From NCBI GenBank assembly GCA_045648025.1, contig JAZRNH010000026.1, positions 1 through 5,311 on the forward strand: DNA of 5,311 nucleotides. The letters run 5' to 3'. The position numbers were made by a program, and so were the translations under genes. The notes under the pieces were generated by a model that was given only the letters and a program-made list of their open reading frames with translations, did not search any database and had not been told where the DNA came from. Positions 4,325-5,311 of the stretch are shown piece by piece. Origin of the DNA: RGIG1681 sp045648025. GTDB taxonomy: Bacteria; Bacillota; Clostridia; Christensenellales; UBA1242. Position 1 is the first letter of the stretch. Every line of letters starts with the position of its first letter.

Positions 4325-5311
4325 ATGGATAAAATAATCACCGGAGCAATGCTCCGCAAAATGGTAGTTTCAGGTGCTAACTATCTTGAAGAAAATAAAG
4401 AATAAGTAAACTCACTCAATGTATTCCCAGTGCCAGACGGTGACACTGGAACAAATATGTCGCTCACAATGAAATCATCTGTTAAAGAGATTAATATGTG
4501 CACAAATAATGATATGGAATCTATTTGTGATGCAATCTCTAAAGGTGCTCTTAAAGGTGCAAGAGGAAACTCAGGTGTTATCCTTTCACAAATTTTGAAA
4601 GGTCTTACATCTTCTTTTGTTAATCTTAAAGAGATTAAAATTATGGATTTTGCTAATGCTTTAATCGAAGGTGCTAATGTTGCATATAAAGCAGTTACAA
4701 AACCAAAAGAAGGAACTATTTTAACAGTTATCAGAGCAATGGCTGATGCTTCTGTTAAAATTGCAAAGAAAGCTACAACTTTTGAAGATTTCTTCAAACA
4801 AGTTTTAGATATTGGTGAAGAAGCTCTTTCAATGACTCCAGAACTTCTTCCAGTTCTTAAAAAAGCTGGTGTAGTTGATGCTGGTGGTCGTGGTCTTTTG
4901 ATTATTATGAACGGTTTCCTTAAAATCGTTTCTGGTGATGAAAGTGAACTTAAACTTCAAGCTGATACAGACAGAGTGGGTGACGGCCCATCAGGTGACT
5001 ATCGTGGAACAAGTTCTGAACTTGTTGACTATAACAGTCTTGCAGATATCGAATTTGCATACTGCACAGAATTCTTTGTTATCAACATTAACAAAAAGAC
5101 AACTGTTGCTGATATTGACAAACTTCGTGAAACACTTATGACTCTTGGCGATTCAGTTATTTGTATTGGTGACCTTAACCTTATCAAAGTGCATGTTCAT
5201 ACAAACCAACCAGGTGTTGCACTTACTCATGCATTAAAACTTGGTGAACTTAACGGTGTTAAGATTGAAAATATGCTTGAACAATTTAGAGCTCTCAAAG
5301 TTCAACAAGAA
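4325..5311 (+). pseudogene. fakA: FakA/YloV fatty-acid kinase (DAK2 domain), in-frame TAA at codon 27; right end beyond window
   Basis: FakA phosphorylates fatty acids held by FakB proteins so that exogenous fatty acids can enter phospholipid synthesis. Counting the stop as codon 27, the frame gives MDKIITGAMLRKMVVSGANY, then ENKE, TAA, VNSLNVFPVPDGDTGTNM. The DAK2 nucleotide and magnesium loop follows with Asp38 and Asp40, then GARGNSG (78-84), KPKEGT (127-131) and GVVDAGGRG (182-190). The middle domain has YCTEF (Cys247) and VHVHT (His290, His292), positions that match a metal site I recall in staphylococcal FakA. The kinase and middle domains are present up to codon 329; the C-terminal domain is outside. 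No other stop or shift is seen after codon 27. AGGAG (4309-4313) lies 11 bases before ATG, a long spacing. GTG at 4430 and ATG at 4457 are the next in-frame starts, but they trim or lose the nucleotide loop and lack ribosome sites. A sequence error cannot be excluded. Confidence 0.88.
4403..4405 (+). other. In-frame TAA stop interrupting fakA
   Basis: Codons run GAA-TAA-GTA. One base change from GAA (Glu) would give TAA, and Glu-Val at this point would fit the family's pattern before LNVFPVPDGDTGTNM. The reading frame is identical on both sides, so no insertion or deletion is involved. Confidence 0.92.

Noticed and set aside
4403..4405. Genetic code change making TAA a sense codon
   Set aside because: Every other gene end visible in the window (rpe, spoVM, the 413-codon gene, sufB, sufC, rpmB, the Asp23 gene) uses TAA as its stop.
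4381..4797. Long minus-strand open frame of 138 codons opposite fakA
   Set aside because: It lies antisense to a strongly conserved FakA sequence, has no recognisable protein features and no ribosome site; it is a shadow frame.

Overview
The window looks like a low-GC Bacillota chromosome, most likely from an endospore-forming (or recently endospore-forming) clostridial lineage. The evidence is the A+T-rich coding style, strong GGAGG ribosome sites, sigma-A promoters of the TTGnnn/TATAAT type, short intergenic gaps, a SpoVM-like 26-residue sporulation peptide and a gene order (rpe - spoVM - rpmB on the opposite strand - Asp23/YloU - YloV/FakA) known from Bacillus subtilis and relatives. All seven stop codons whose gene end is visible are TAA. 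No species is assigned.

Layout, left to right. Bases 2-175 hold the C-terminal end of ribulose-phosphate 3-epimerase (Rpe). Bases 229-309 hold a 26-codon gene that I identify as spoVM from its conserved IKxPKFLGG core; it ends in a strong hairpin terminator. A separate sigma-A promoter then drives a 413-codon gene of unrecognised family (445-1686) with faint hallmarks of a HipA/CtkA-like kinase fold. A two-way terminator separates it from a convergent two-gene minus-strand operon, sufC-sufB (3384 to 1736), encoding an iron-sulfur cluster assembly ATPase and a short SufB/D-type scaffold. Next, still on the minus strand, is rpmB (ribosomal protein L28, four-cysteine zinc-binding form) with its own terminator. 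A divergent promoter region (3676-3900) then leads to a 116-codon Asp23/Gls24 (YloU-like) gene and a FakA/YloV fatty-acid kinase gene that runs off the right edge.

Two points stand out. First, the FakA reading frame is interrupted by one in-frame TAA at codon 27, just before the DGDTGTNM nucleotide-binding loop. The remaining 302 codons in the window are open and well conserved. This is a recent nonsense mutation, a sequence error or, less likely, a recoded stop. Second, the 413-codon gene and sufCB sit between spoVM and rpmB, which are neighbours in B. subtilis, so they appear to be an insertion into an otherwise conserved block.

Functionally the window mixes housekeeping genes (pentose phosphate pathway, ribosome, Fe-S assembly, fatty-acid activation) with one sporulation gene. 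I see no mobile element, CRISPR array, tRNA or rRNA gene.
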